Shown piece by piece: positions 19,936 to 33,300 of a DNA stretch of 36,654 nt. This DNA is from Gammaproteobacteria bacterium RIFCSPLOWO2_02_FULL_57_10 (lineage in GTDB: Bacteria > Pseudomonadota > Gammaproteobacteria > Pseudomonadales > Pseudohongiellaceae), in NCBI GenBank assembly GCA_001802565.1, contig MGYS01000009.1, positions 21,118-57,771 on the forward strand. The letters run 5' to 3'. Every line of letters begins with the position of its first letter. Within the stretch, counting starts at the first letter, position 1. The notes beneath the pieces were generated by a model, which saw nothing but the letters and a program-made list of their open reading frames with translations, was not told the origin of the DNA and did not search any database. Made by a program: the position numbers and the translations under genes.

Positions 19936-21366
19936 ATGAGCAAGCACAATTCAGTATGGGTACTGGATGACGACAAATCCATTCGCTGGGTGCTGGAAAA
20001 ATCCCTGACGAAAACGGGATTGAACACCATGTGTTTCGACAATGGCGAGGATCTCCTGCACCGCCTTGAAAGAGAGCGACCTGACGCCATCATAAGCGAC
20101 ATTCGCATGCCTGGCATCAACGGACTTGATCTGCTGTCGACGGTGCACGATCAGTATCCACAGTTGCCGGTAATCATCATGACGGCGCATTCGGACCTGG
20201 ACAGTGCGGTATCATCCTACAGTCGTGGTGCTTTCGAATACCTGCCAAAACCGTTCGACATCGACGAAGCCGTGGCAATGACTGTGCGCGCACTGGAGCA
20301 CGCACGCGACAAGAATGTGGAAATTCCTGCGCCGACGCTGGAAAGCCGCAAGGACATCATCGGTGAAGCACCGGCAATGCAGGAAGTCTTCCGTGCCATA
20401 GGTCGCCTGTCACAATCCAATATCACAGTGCTGATCAATGGTGAATCCGGTACGGGAAAAGAACTTGTCGCTCACGCTCTGCATCGTCACAGCCCGCGCA
20501 GAAAGAATCAGTTCATCGCGTTGAACGTGGCCGCGATACCCAAGGACCTTATCGAATCGGAACTGTTCGGTCATGAAAAAGGCGCCTTCACAGGCGCAAC
20601 CTCGCAACGTACCGGACGTTTCGAACAGGCCAATGGTGGCACACTGTTTCTCGACGAGATCGGTGACATGCCGGCGGAAACCCAGACGCGTTTGTTGCGC
20701 GTACTCTCCGATGGTGAGTTCTACCGGGTGGGCGGCCATACGCCCATCAAGGTGGATGTGCGCATCATCGCGGCCACGCATCAGAATCTGGAAGTCCTGG
20801 TTTCCAAGCACCTGTTCCGCGAAGACCTGTTCCATCGTCTCAACGTGATCCGCATTCACATCCCACGACTGCGCGACAGACGTGAAGACATTCCACGCCT
20901 TGCACAGCACTTTCTCGCGAAGGCCGCCGAGGAGCTGGAGACAGAGCCGAAAGTATTGCGTCCCGAGACGGAGAAATACCTCACCGGTCTCAACTGGCCT
21001 GGCAACGTGCGTCAGCTGGAGAACTTCTGTCGCTGGATTACCGTGATGGCGTCCAGTCGCGAAGTGCATGTCGACGATCTGCCACCGGAGCTGTTGGAGA
21101 CACAGGCGCAGAGCAGCAGCTCTGGCAGCTGGTCACAGTTGCTGTACAACTGGGCGGATCAGGAGTTGAACCTGGGGCACAAGGAAATTCTCAATCAGGC
21201 CACACCCATCTTCGAACGCACGATGATCGAAGTGGCACTCAAGCATACGGCAGGCCGCCGACGTGATGCGGCCCTGCTGCTCGGCTGGGGCCGCAATACG
21301 CTGACGCGCAAGATCAAGGAGCTGGAGATCGAAGGTGACGGCGAGGGTGAAGGGGATGACGAATAA
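19936..21366 (+). CDS. ntrC: Nitrogen regulator NtrC (REC-AAA+-Fis)
   Basis: [49 protein letters not shown] (sigma54-contact loop); Fis-type [26 protein letters not shown]. Confidence 0.96.
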   Translation: MSKHNSVWVLDDDKSIRWVLEKSLTKTGLNTMCFDNGEDLLHRLERERPDAIISDIRMPGINGLDLLSTVHDQYPQLPVIIMTAHSDLDSAVSSYSRGAFEYLPKPFDIDEAVAMTVRALEHARDKNVEIPAPTLESRKDIIGEAPAMQEVFRAIGRLSQSNITVLINGESGTGKELVAHALHRHSPRRKNQFIALNVAAIPKDLIESELFGHEKGAFTGATSQRTGRFEQANGGTLFLDEIGDMPAETQTRLLRVLSDGEFYRVGGHTPIKVDVRIIAATHQNLEVLVSKHLFREDLFHRLNVIRIHIPRLRDRREDIPRLAQHFLAKAAEELETEPKVLRPETEKYLTGLNWPGNVRQLENFCRWITVMASSREVHVDDLPPELLETQAQSSSSGSWSQLLYNWADQELNLGHKEILNQATPIFERTMIEVALKHTAGRRRDAALLLGWGRNTLTRKIKELEIEGDGEGEGDDE

Positions 21367-21390
21367 TCCACTGACTGTGGGATATACAAA

Positions 21391-24300
21391 TCATGGAGTC
21401 GGGCGGTTGTAGATTTCCTGCCAGTTGATCACGCGGTCGTGATTGCGGAACTGGCCGAACTCGATCTGGCCGCGGGGGCTCTCGTCGTAGTCGTCGCCCA
21501 CATCGTCCCACTCGAAGCTCAAATACTCCAAGCCCGCCGCAGTCAGATTCAGTTCAACGTCCACGGTGCCACTGTTACCTTCTCCAGGCGCTGATGTCAG
21601 CAATGGATCGTCCGTCGGGGACGGCACATTCTCCAGCCCTTGTGTCTGCCCTTCCAGGAAAGTCACTGTATCCGGCGACGTCAGTGTCGTTTCTCCATCG
21701 GCAAGTTCACCCGTATAGGTAGTCCCCACGTAACTCAGATCATCCACGTCAATGAGCGTGCAGTTGTCGAGCGAGTTGCGGACGAATTCACTGCCGTTGA
21801 AGTATTCGACCAGGAACGTCAACGCCAGGTCTTCCGTTTCAGGACCATAGGCATTGTTGACGATGATTCTGCCATAGCGGAACTCATGTTCATCAATCAG
21901 GTAATACTCGAAATCACCTGGTTCCGGATCGCCATCATCAAGATCGACATTGAGAACACCTGTGGATGCCAGCCCATTGCGCTCAGGATCGATCGTCACC
22001 CCGGCATCACCATTCTCTGCAGGCAGGAAAGCAATCTGCATGTTCGGATAAGGGCCATCCGGTGCCGCAGGATCATTGCGTTCGAACATCATGTTGCCAG
22101 TCAGCGTGAGAATGCCGTTATTCCACGTTCCAGCGAAGGATGTCGGCATGCTCACATTGGCGAGTCGCGTCGTCATGTCTTCATCGCTCGCGGCGTCGAC
22201 ATCACGAATCGCGACCAGGCCAAGTTCTGCAAACGTGTCGAGCTTGGCGTAGTTGCCGCGATAATTCACCGTAGTGTAGTTGCCACTGTCCGACAAGCCC
22301 TTGGCCACCAACTCCAGCTCCAGACCGAAGGCTTCATTCATGTACGTGAAAACTGAGTCTGGCACGCAACCGGCGTTTGCACGTGGATTCAGAACAGCGT
22401 CCGTCACCGTGAACAGATTCGGATAGAAACGTCCTACATTGCGCACATAACCGCGAATGTTGACACCGGAATTCAGGTAACCCGTCTCCACTTCACTGGC
22501 CTGACCGACGATACGTGCGCTCAGATCGATGATACCCACTTCGTTGTAGGCGATAGTGTGCGTCACGGCACCTGAAGCGAAACCATCAAAGAACTTGTCA
22601 ACCAACTGATTGGCAGCGCGTATGCCACCCTGCGCTTCTACCTTATTCTCATCCACCGTCAGCATGACGCGATAATTGGTCGCATCGGAATCCAGCTCGA
22701 AGTTCGGCGTCGGGCGATTATTCGCCAGGCTCGCATCGCTGTCGGGAATGCCATCATTGGCATTATCGCCGTTCAAATTGGAGTCATCATCCGCCGCCTC
22801 CCAGCCCACTGAGGTGACAGTAGTATTGAAAGACTCCCCGGCGATCTTCCACAACGTTCCAGTGTGGTCTGCAGCATAGGAAGCATGGCCCGTACCACTG
22901 TTCTGACGCCCATTGTCGAAATCGATATCAAATCCGAAGGGGCGTACGATGAACTGATTACTGGCGCGGTCCAGAGTGTCTCCCGACTTGGTGGCCAGCA
23001 CCGGATCAAGATTATCGCTGAGTGGAATATCGAAGCGCGTGTGCAGGCGCATTCTGCCAACGTCGGTGTACTCAATGACGATCGGCGCACCGGGTTCGCC
23101 GCTGTAGTCCTGCAACGTGATGTCCAGAGCAGTGTAGTTGACAGGGTCACCATCATCGATGAGTGGCACTTCGGTGTCGTTGACTTCGAAGGTCTCGGGG
23201 TCAAGACCCGTGTTGTTGCATGTGCCTGGGTCGTCACACTCTGCTGCGAACTGAAACTGCAGTGTCTCTCCCACGTCGAACAAGGGTTCGCACACACCAG
23301 GATTGGTACCGGAAGAATTGACAGCCTGCACGATCAGCACGGATGCCAGCGGATTCACGCTCGAGGGCTTGCTCGCGATCTGCAGTGGGATGGGCGTCAC
23401 ATCATCGTTGGTGCCAATGTTCAGAATACGCAGCCCCACCTGGGACACGGATAGACTGGGATCCTCACCCGGTGAAAGTTCCGACTGAGTACCATCCGAG
23501 ACATTGACGCTGACAACTTCCGGGTCTGTTGCGGGGCCTGTGTAATCAAAACGAATGGAGACTGAGTTTTCATCTACCGGGAAAGTGTAGGTAGCCGTTC
23601 CATCCACGTCAGTGCCGGTATCATTCAGAGTGCCATCGCCAACCAGCAGACGCGACCAGCTGCCACGGCCGGTGCTGGTGGTCAGATTGATGCTGATGGC
23701 ACCTGGCAGCACCGGATTATGATTGGCATCGTGCGCAGTAATAGTGACATCCGACGCCAGACATGCAACGCCATTCACGACTCCCGAGGTCGATCCATTG
23801 ATGTCCACCTCGTAATGATGCACACCAAGTGGGCTGACGTCGCATTCATTCGTAAGCGCTGTAAGCGTCACATTATCTATCGTGAACGATTTCCCGCCCA
23901 ACGTGTAACCCTGATTGACTCGAAAGCGAATCTGCGTAGTAGCGGTAGGCGCCGCTGCCAGCACATCTGAAACATTCAGACTACCGGAGGAGGCGCTTCC
24001 TGAGGCAGTGTTCGGCAAGGGAGCAGTTCCTCGTTCGTAAAGTGCTATCTGCTGCCACGCAGGATCTCCAACAGACGTGTGACGGGCTTCCACTATGATT
24101 TCATCACTCCCGATATCCAGCCCCGCCCAGGTATAGTCGAAAGACAGCATCAGATCGGAGACCAGTGTCGCTCCGCTCAGATCAATTGCGCGCGCCAGAC
24201 TCGGTTGAGACGTGCCACCGGTGGCAGTGAACACCGCGGTTCCTCCTGAAACCCTGCCAAAGTTATCGACGTAATTCAGTGTGACCCCTTCGTCGTACAC

Positions 24301-27300
24301 AAACGTGGGCGCCTCAGCACCTGTTCCAGGAGGATGCCCTTCACGGGCAAGACCGTTGGTCACATCGACGTTCACAGTGCCAGCGACAGACTGCGACAAG
24401 GCAAGCACCACCGTACCAAGATCGCCTGGCACATACGTGTAGATAGCGATACCGTCGTCTGCAGTGCCATTGTCAATCGTTCCATCACCATCGATCAGTA
24501 CCCAGTCACCTATTCCCGTGTTGGTGGTCAGGCGGATTGACCCGAAATAGTCGGTATCACGACTGTGAGTCAACCCCTCATGTTTGCTGATGCGGATCTC
24601 CATTCCCGTGGCAGAGCACACGGTTGCCTCACCACCAGCGTTGGAGATACGGAAGTGTCCAACGTAGCTGTCTTCGATCAGATGCAACGCATCGATCAAA
24701 AGGTCGGCTTCATTTCCGGTGGATTCGAAGATTCCCAGCGCGACGTTGCCAAGGAAGAGATTCTCCGTATCCCTGTCGGGATCGTTCACAACGCTCTCAC
24801 CATCAAGGTTGATGCTGGTGACATCGTCGCGCGTGAACAGCGTTCCGGTTTCGGGCTCCCACTCGACGCCGACACCAATGGTGATTGCGTCGTCGGAATC
24901 ATTCGCCGAAATGATCAGCGTATCGAGGTTCCCGTCCGCCGTGTTCGGATCATCGCGCAGATAAAATCCGTTGATACTCACGTTCGTCGTGTCGTCGAAA
25001 TAGTCAGCGCCCGCGAAGAAGATGCTCGCATCTCCCGTGTCGGGATCGTACAGGATCAGATCGGCGCTGGTGAACGGTACGCCATCGATTGTGCTGCCGC
25101 CCGCTGCCGGGGTCGCCGCAAATATGATGGTGCAGTTGTAAGGGGCACTTGGCGCGCAATCGCCCTGCAAATAGACCGCCGTAATATTGACGCCACTCGC
25201 TGGCCCGGTGCCACCGAAAATGGTGGAGCCATCGAACAACATCGTGGCGGTCATCAGGATGGGATCATAGACCACCAGGTCTCCCGGCTCGAAGGCCAGG
25301 TTATTGGTGCCGACAGTGCTGCCCGCTTGATCTGCCGAGATCACGATGTGACCATTCTTCATCAGATGCACCGCATCGGCATCGTTGACGTTGTAGCCCA
25401 GCGCGCTGTTGTCGAAGAACATCGTCGCCGTGTCGGTAACGGGATCATAGATGATGTAGTCATCGTCTTCGAAATTGCTCAACCCCCCAATGGTTGTCTG
25501 CTCACCCAAGGAGCTCACGGAGATAAGGAATTTCTCCTGCGAAGCCACCGGCGCGGCGACAATCGCTGTGATATCCGTGTCGGAGTTGTTTCCTGGTACC
25601 ACATCGAAATTGTATTGTCCCGCCGTGACTGTCGCGGTGTTGGTCACCTGATATCCGCCAGATCCGGTGACGTCGACCGTCAACAGAATGTCGGTACTCT
25701 GACCAACACCAAGCGAGCCGGCAAACGTGCAGGACAGATTGCCCGGCGGCGTGGGGCATACCCATCCTGTACCCGCTGCAGACAAGAATTCCACGCCTGC
25801 GGGAGGCTCCGTATCCGTCACGGTTATTGTGGCAGTTGTTGCATCCGGTCCGTTGTTGGTCACGCGCAAGGTGTAGATGCCTTCCTCATTTTCCTCAAGG
25901 ATGTCATCGACAAACTTGTCGATCGTCAGATCCACTTCGACGCCCTTCACGACGGTAGTCACGCTGTCGACGTTGTTGTTGTTCTCCTGTTTGTCATCCA
26001 GATCGTTGATGTCGATGTTGCCGCCTTCCAGATCGTTGTAGTTGTCGAACTGGGGTGAACGGACACAGGTCTCTGGGTCTGGAATCAATCCGGTGGCGGC
26101 GGTGCATGGAAGCAACGGAGTCGGGTCCTCCGCACTGGGTCCGCCCGAATGTAATACGCGAACGCTGTTCTTGGCATTGTTGTTCTGTAGTGGGAACGAT
26201 CCGGTGCCGCCAATGTTCACAGTGGCGGTAATGACAGGCAGATCCTCATTTGCGGCCAGTTGAAAGTCAGTCGCGCCACCCGTCCACTGCGAGATATCCA
26301 TTGTGCAGGTGAAAGCACCCGGCGACGACACTATGTCAACCGTGCAATCCCAGTCGGTACCGCTGACATCACCAGCACTGTCGAAGGTCATGCCGGCAGG
26401 CAATGTATCGGCGACCACGACATACCCGTTGGCAAATCCACCATCCAGACCGCCGTTACCGTTGTTGGTGACAGTGAACTGGTACGTGCCCGTGCCATTT
26501 ACCTTGAACGTACCAACCTGGGACTTGAACACTTCGATGTCCGCCACCGGGAAGTTGGTGACGCTGATGACCTCTGAGATCAGCATCACGAGGTCGGCCT
26601 CGGCACTGTAGCGAGTCGTGATCTGTTCTGCCTCGGCACCGAGAAAACCGAACTCGTACAGTGTGTCTCCCGGATTGGCTCCCTGGAAATAATGTGTATC
26701 AACGTCGAGCCCCCAGGAATTACCGATGCGAGGGCCGCCAGTCTCCGCCTGCGGGCCGGGAGCATCGATCTCATAGCCATCGCCGTTCAGCCCACCAGTG
26801 CTGTCGAATTCAAAGAAACCAGTGGTGCCGTCCAGGTAATAGACCGGACGCGTGATAGTGGAATTGAACTCTTGTCCCAATGGATTCAGAGTTGACGTTA
26901 CCACATTGAAGTCTGTGGAGTTCGGGGCATCCTGGATGCCAAGTCCTTCTTCCTCATTCACGGCGTTCAACGTTTCGTCACCTTCGATCGTAATGTGGGT
27001 GACCTGGCCATTTGGCAGATTGTTGGCGACGTCATGCGATGCCATGCGGAAGTTGCGTGGCACCAGAGTGAAGGAGGAATTCTGGAAAGGCTGGAAACCA
27101 TGGAACATATTCAGCACTCGCAGTCGTTCATCTTCATGTTCATACACCACGATCATGGCCCAACCGCCTGCGCACGCCTGGGACAAATTCCACGGACTGC
27201 CAATCTGCACGGCCAAATTCTTGAGTGTGTAGGAACCTGATCCAGTCACCAGATTGGTGACATCCCTGTACGCAGCAAAGTAGTCAAGATTGTTACTGTT

Positions 27301-30300
27301 GCCGACATCGTCGATAAGGAAAATCTGCTGAGCGGTAATTGCAATTTCGGATCCGGTTAGGCCGAAATTCACATTTTCATCCACTTGATCGAGCGCATCG
27401 TCACCGGCGGACGACCAGTAGAGATAGGCCGCCTCGATCTGAGCTCCTACCGGAAGCGTCAGCGTAGCCGAAGAGCCGACCGCCGGGTCTACAAAATTGC
27501 ATCCAAGCGGCGCAGGAGAATCCTCATTGTAGGTCGTGCGCAGCGTAGCGCCTATGGCACGATAGCTCATGTTGCCGGAGAAGGTCTGAAATAGAATGAC
27601 CGGCTCATAATTACCTGCCAACGGAGAGCCAGCTACCAGTGGCTCAAAGGCGGCAACAACCTGAGAGTATACAGGCGCACTGACATTCAACGTCTCCGAT
27701 GCTGTAACGATGCCGGCCGTTGGTTGGCGACCGGCTGCACCGGCGAAACGGGACTCTGCACCTGTCGGGTTGGCGACCGGTGCAGGTGATTGTCCGAACT
27801 GCCTGACCATGAAAGCAGTTGGCACGGGACTGCTGTAAGCGCGCGCATTGTTGAAAGTGGTTCCGTCCATGTTGGTGGCCATCACCAGCAGCGCGTTGTT
27901 GGAGGTAGTCGTGATCGTCGTGGACACTACAGACGAATTGGTGCCGGTTGTCCCATTCAGAGGTCCGGTATTCGCCGGTGACTCGACAGCCGGAAACTCC
28001 TGCTTGACCTGATCAATCGCCAGCATACACATACCGGCACCTGCGGCACCTCCTGTATAGGCTCCGGGGTATGCCCCTGCTGCCGTCGGCAGATCGGCTT
28101 CCAGGATTCCCCACATCTCCACCACGCTGCCTTCACCTGACGTCGTGGTCTCACGTCTGATCAATGTCATTGGCTCGCCATCGAATGTCGCTCCACTGAC
28201 AGCCGGTCCTCCACCCGTGGCCGCGGCAATCATCATCAACACCATACGGCTGCGCTGATTGGCAACAGCGGTCTGTGCAGGGATGGTCAGATTGGTAGTG
28301 GTGCCTACAACACACGCTGCGGTGCCGACAACATCCGGCAGACATGAGCTTACAAGCAGATTGGGGTCGAAACTCGCATTGACCACGATCGGACCATCTG
28401 TCGCGTTGAAGTTCACGCCCTCAGCATGTGGGTTGCTGAAATTCAGAATGACCGCCCCATTATCTGCGTCAGCAAAAGCGTAAGTCGCAACGCCATTGTC
28501 GTCGCCCGCGCTATCCGTGAGCACGCCAGTGCCTGTGTTCACCAGCCAGTTGCCATGGTTGGTGCTGGTCGCCAGCGTCATCGTGCCGATGTAGTCCACT
28601 GCAACACCACCGGTGCTGTTACGCACGGTGAACGTCACAGCTTCCTGTTCGCAAGCCGTTGACTGCCCGCTGTGACTGATCTCGAATGTACAGGTCGCGA
28701 CTGTGATGTTGAGGTCATAGGCATTGGCGGAATTGCGCGGATCCAGTGTCGTGCCATCCGACACGTTGATATTGACCACGCCCGAAGAGGTCGTGTGGAG
28801 GAAATCCAGCGTTACGGTGCCGGAGTCGCCACTGTTGAACAGATACGTGGCATTACCGTCTTCGGCAACCGGGTCGGTCAGGGTGCCAAGACCATTGCCT
28901 GTACGCCACGTTCCATCACCGGTTGTCGTGCTGAGATTGATAGTGCCAGTGTAGTTGGTAATCGTGGTGCCACCACTGTTCACCAGAGTGATTGTCACGG
29001 CTTCGATGGAACATACATCCATGGTTCCGCTGTGCGTGACGCGGAATGTGCATGCGGTAATGGTGAGATCGGGGTCGTTGGGGCTTGCAGGAGCAGTAAC
29101 CCCTCCTGCGACCACGTTGAAGTTTGCCGTTCCGGCGCCAGCCTGATAGTTGAGAAAAATCTCTCCACCGTCAGTTGCCAGGAAACCGTAGGTCGCCGCA
29201 CTGTCGCCCAGAGCACCATTGTCAAATGTACCGTTGGCGTCGGTGAGCACTGTTGTCTTCGACCAATTACCTCCGGTCACACCCGAAGCGCTCAAGTTGA
29301 CGTTGCCAACGAAATTCACAAGCGCGCCGGTGGAATCCACTACACGAATTCTGATCTGCTCCACGGCACAGACATCGGCCGCACCATCATGATTGATCTG
29401 GAACGCACAGGCGCCCACGTTCATGCTGAGTGCGTAACTCTCTGTCACTACCGCGCCCCCCACCGCATCGAATGTGATGACTCCCACAGTGCTGGTGGAG
29501 AAATTAAGAATCACCTGACCGTCGTCGGCATCCAGGAAAGTGTATTGCGCGATGCCATCGTTGGTGGTCAGATTGTCGAATGATCCGACGCCGGTATTGA
29601 GGGTGTAGTTGCCTGTTCCACCACTCGAGGTCAGCGTTACTGTGCCAGTGAAATCGGTCACGAGATCACCGAAGTTGTCACGCACGGTAATGGTGATCGG
29701 CGTGGTTGCGTTGCAGGTGCCATGTGATGTCGCATGGGAAATTTCGAAATGTGGCGCCGGCGCAGGCTCGATACCGATGGTTTGTGTGACCCAGTTGGTC
29801 GCGTTATTGGTGAAGGCAGCTGTTCCCGATCCTCCCGCACTCTCCTGATTCAGATACGCACCGGCGCCGTACATGATGCCTGCGTTATCCTGCGTGATGT
29901 TGCGGTACCCTGTGATGACAGTCCCCGGATCAGAGACCATCCCTCCAGCACCGTTAACCGCAGCAAGACGCACGATGAGTGTGTCGTCCAGCGTTGTCGT
30001 AATCGCGGGAGCTAGAGCGTTGGCGGTGTTGCTGACCGTGGGGGTGCCGGCGATGACAACGCCGGAGGCACCGGTGTAGCGCATCATGTACGCATAAGTG
30101 ATGGCGCTGTTGCTGGTGGTGAATGTGTAGGACGCTGGTTCGGAGCCTCCTGCCACACGAGTCATGATCGTCAGGTTTGCTCGTGCGTTGCCGTTGCCGC
30201 CACCGGTGCCGGCATTGGTGATATTGCTCCAGCCGGCCAGCGCGTTGACGTTCGTGCCATTCTGGTTACTGGCGAACACGGCGACCAGCAGATCCCCTGC

Positions 30301-33300
30301 CGCAGTGCTCGGTGGCACATTCAACAACACGGATGTAGAGGCAGCGCTGATTTCTGTCGTGGTACAACCCATCAGTTCCACGAGCTGCGAGCCCACGATA
30401 CCACCTGTGAAATTGCAGTTCGCTGGAGGCGCATTCACGCCAATGATGCCGGACGTGACGGCGCCCCACCCTGTCGCAGTAAATTGCAGTGTACGATCTC
30501 CGGGGGTACCAGTAATCATCAGATCAGTGAAAGCAGCAAACCCGGCACCATTGGTGGTAGCGGTGAGCGTGCCGCCAAGTGTGCCACCACCGGATGCGAT
30601 TGCCGCTGTGACGATCAGACCACTGACAGGTGAGCTGTTGCCGTCCAGCGCCTGCACCACCGGTTGCTGGGCAAAGGCGAACCCACTCGTCACAATGGTC
30701 GATGCCTGCTGGGTAATGGCAAGGTTGGAGAACACCGTAATGGCATTGCTGTCGACGGAAGCCCAGTTGGTCGCCGTGAAGCGCAACACGCGATTGCCAG
30801 GCGCGCCCGTGATGCTCAGGTTAGTGAATGTAGCGAGTCCGTTGGCATCAGTGGTGGCGGTAACGGTACCGCCCAAAGTGCCTCCGCCGGAGAATATCGC
30901 CGCTGTCACCTGCAACCCACTGACTGGGTTGCCCGCGCCATCGAGGGCTTCAATCACTGGCTGCTGGGCCAGCGCAACGCCGCTCCCCACACTCGTTGAT
31001 GGCTGCACGGATACCGCGAGCGGTGATGCCACCACGGCAACCGTATTCGAATCCACCGAGTTCCATCCCGTTGCCGTGAAGCGCAACACGCGATTGCCCG
31101 GGGCTCCGTTGATGGCAAGGTCTGTGAACGTTGCCAGCCCCGAGCCGTTCGTGGTCGCCGTCAACGTACCACCCAACGAACCACCACCCGACTGAATGGC
31201 AACCGTCACCTCCACTCCGGCGACAGGATTCGAGGCGCCATCAAGCGCGAGAACGACAGGCTGTGGCGAGAGTTGCTCACCACTTTCAACACTCGGATCA
31301 GGCTGGGTATTCAGCGTCAGCGTGGACGGCTGGATGGTAATCGTATTGGAGATCACCTGGCTCCATCCGGGAGCGGTGAAGCGCAGAGTATGGGCACCAG
31401 ATGCCCCCGTGATGAACAATCCACTGAAACTGGCCAAACCACTGCCATTGGTGGTTGCAGTCAGTGTGCCGCCAAGCGTGCCAGGGCCGGACGCTATCGC
31501 CACCGTCACTTCAACCCCCGCAACCGGGCTGCCATTGTTCGCCAGAACAATGGGCTGCTGCGCGAACACGACTCCCAGATTCGCACTGGCCGAAGGTTGT
31601 TGCTGCATCGCCAGCGGTTGCAAGGCTGCTTGTACCGTGATGGTGCCCGAGGTCACTGGTGTCCAACCGGTCGCGCTGAAACTGAGCGTGTGGGCGCCAA
31701 GCCCGGTGATTGCCAAATCGTCATACGTGGCATAACCGTTGACATCTGTTGTACGGACCACGGTGCCACTTAAACTTCCGGTTCCGGACGCGATAGCGGC
31801 CGTGACCTCCACGCCCTGAATCGGTGTGCCGAAACCATCTACCGCGCGAATTACCGGCTCCTGGGGAAAAATCGTTCCACTGTTGACCGTCGCGGAGGGC
31901 GCCGTAGTGATGGCCAGCGTCGAAGCCGTGACAGTAATGGTGTTCGAGTCCACCGGATTCCAGCCAGTGGCACTGAAGCGCAGCACGCGCGGCCCGGGCT
32001 CTCCTGCAATCCTTAGGTTGGTGAAGGAAGCGAGACCACTGCCGTTCGTAGTGGCGGTGACGGTGCCCTCCAGCGTTCCACCGCCAGACAGAATGGAAGC
32101 TGTCACCAACAGGCCACTGACCGCAGCCCCATTGTTGGCAAGTATTACGGGTTGCTGCGCCAGCGTGGCTCCCCTTTGTACGCTGGCTGAGGGTTGGGTC
32201 TGGACCACCAATGACGGCTGAATGGTCACTGTGTTCGACACCACCTGCCCGGTGCCGCCCGCCGCCGTGAATGAGATGGTGCGCGCCCCTGTGGCACCCG
32301 TTATGACCAGGTTCGAGAAGGTGGCAAAACCGCCTCCAGTGGTGACGGCGCTCAGCGTTCCGCCCAGTGTGCCTGCACCGGAGGCCAGTGCGGCATTGAT
32401 GGTGATGCCATCAACCCCGATTCCTGCGGCGTTCTGCAGCCGAATGATGGCAGGCTGCGCAATGGCCACGCCAGACGTTGCGGTTGATGAGGGCTGTTGG
32501 GTAATGGTCAGGGTCGGTGCTTCGTAACGCACAATGACGATACCGCGAGCGCCGGTACCGGCTGCTTGGCCATTACCCCTGGATGCTCCGCCGCCGCCGC
32601 CGCCGGTGGTCGCCGTGACCGTAGCGTTGCCACCAATACCGTTACCACTGGAGCCAGCCCCTCCACCGCCGGCTCCCCCCGGTCCTCCTGTACCTCCAGA
32701 GCTACCGCCACCACCACCGGCGTAAGTCACTGCAGATCCCGAAATCGACGACGTGTAGCCAGCGCCACCATCACCACCGTCTGAGCTGGCCGCATTCTGA
32801 GCAGCCAACGGCGCGCCAGTGACCCCGCCGCCACCGCCGCCACCGCCGGAGTTCGTGGCGTTGCTGTTGCCTGCACTGGTACCTCCATCGCGTCCTTGCG
32901 AGCCCGTACCACCGGTTCGGCTGGTACCGTTGCTACCAGCACCGCCACCGCTACCACCATTCAAACCATTGGCTGTACCAGCACCGCCGCCACCACCGCC
33001 GGCGGCGGTAACGGCTGATGGGGCCGAGAAGGTTGAAGCCGTACCGCTGTTACCACTTGTGCCATTCGATCCAGGCGCAGCACCGCCCGTACCAATCGTG
33101 ACGTTGGTCGCCCCGGTCACTGTGACGCTGGACTGATAGTTCACACCGCCGCCACCGCCACCGCCACCACCTGCGTTGTTACCTGCTTGGGCTCCGCTGC
33201 CACCGCCGCCCACTACCAGCACTTCCACCTGCGTCACACCTGGCGGAGGAACAAACTGCTCGGTTACCGCAGTGTTGGTAAAGGTATGAACGCGGAAATT

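Noticed and set aside
24565-26058. 497-aa plus-strand ORF antisense to mshQ
   Set aside because: Lies entirely antisense to a well-supported 4040-aa ORF; composition (Arg/His/Val-rich) and lack of recognisable domains fit a by-product of codon bias.
30430-32526. Regularly spaced ~300-bp repeats as a possible CRISPR or satellite array
   Set aside because: Repeats are long, diverged and in a single open frame encoding Ig-like domains; no short identical repeats with unique spacers.
30164-32527. Plus-strand ORFs with periodic VVAVSVPPSVPPPDAIA-like repeats (343, 179, 131, 101 aa)
   Set aside because: Antisense shadow of the tandem Ig-like repeats; periodicity is explained by the minus-strand coding repeat.
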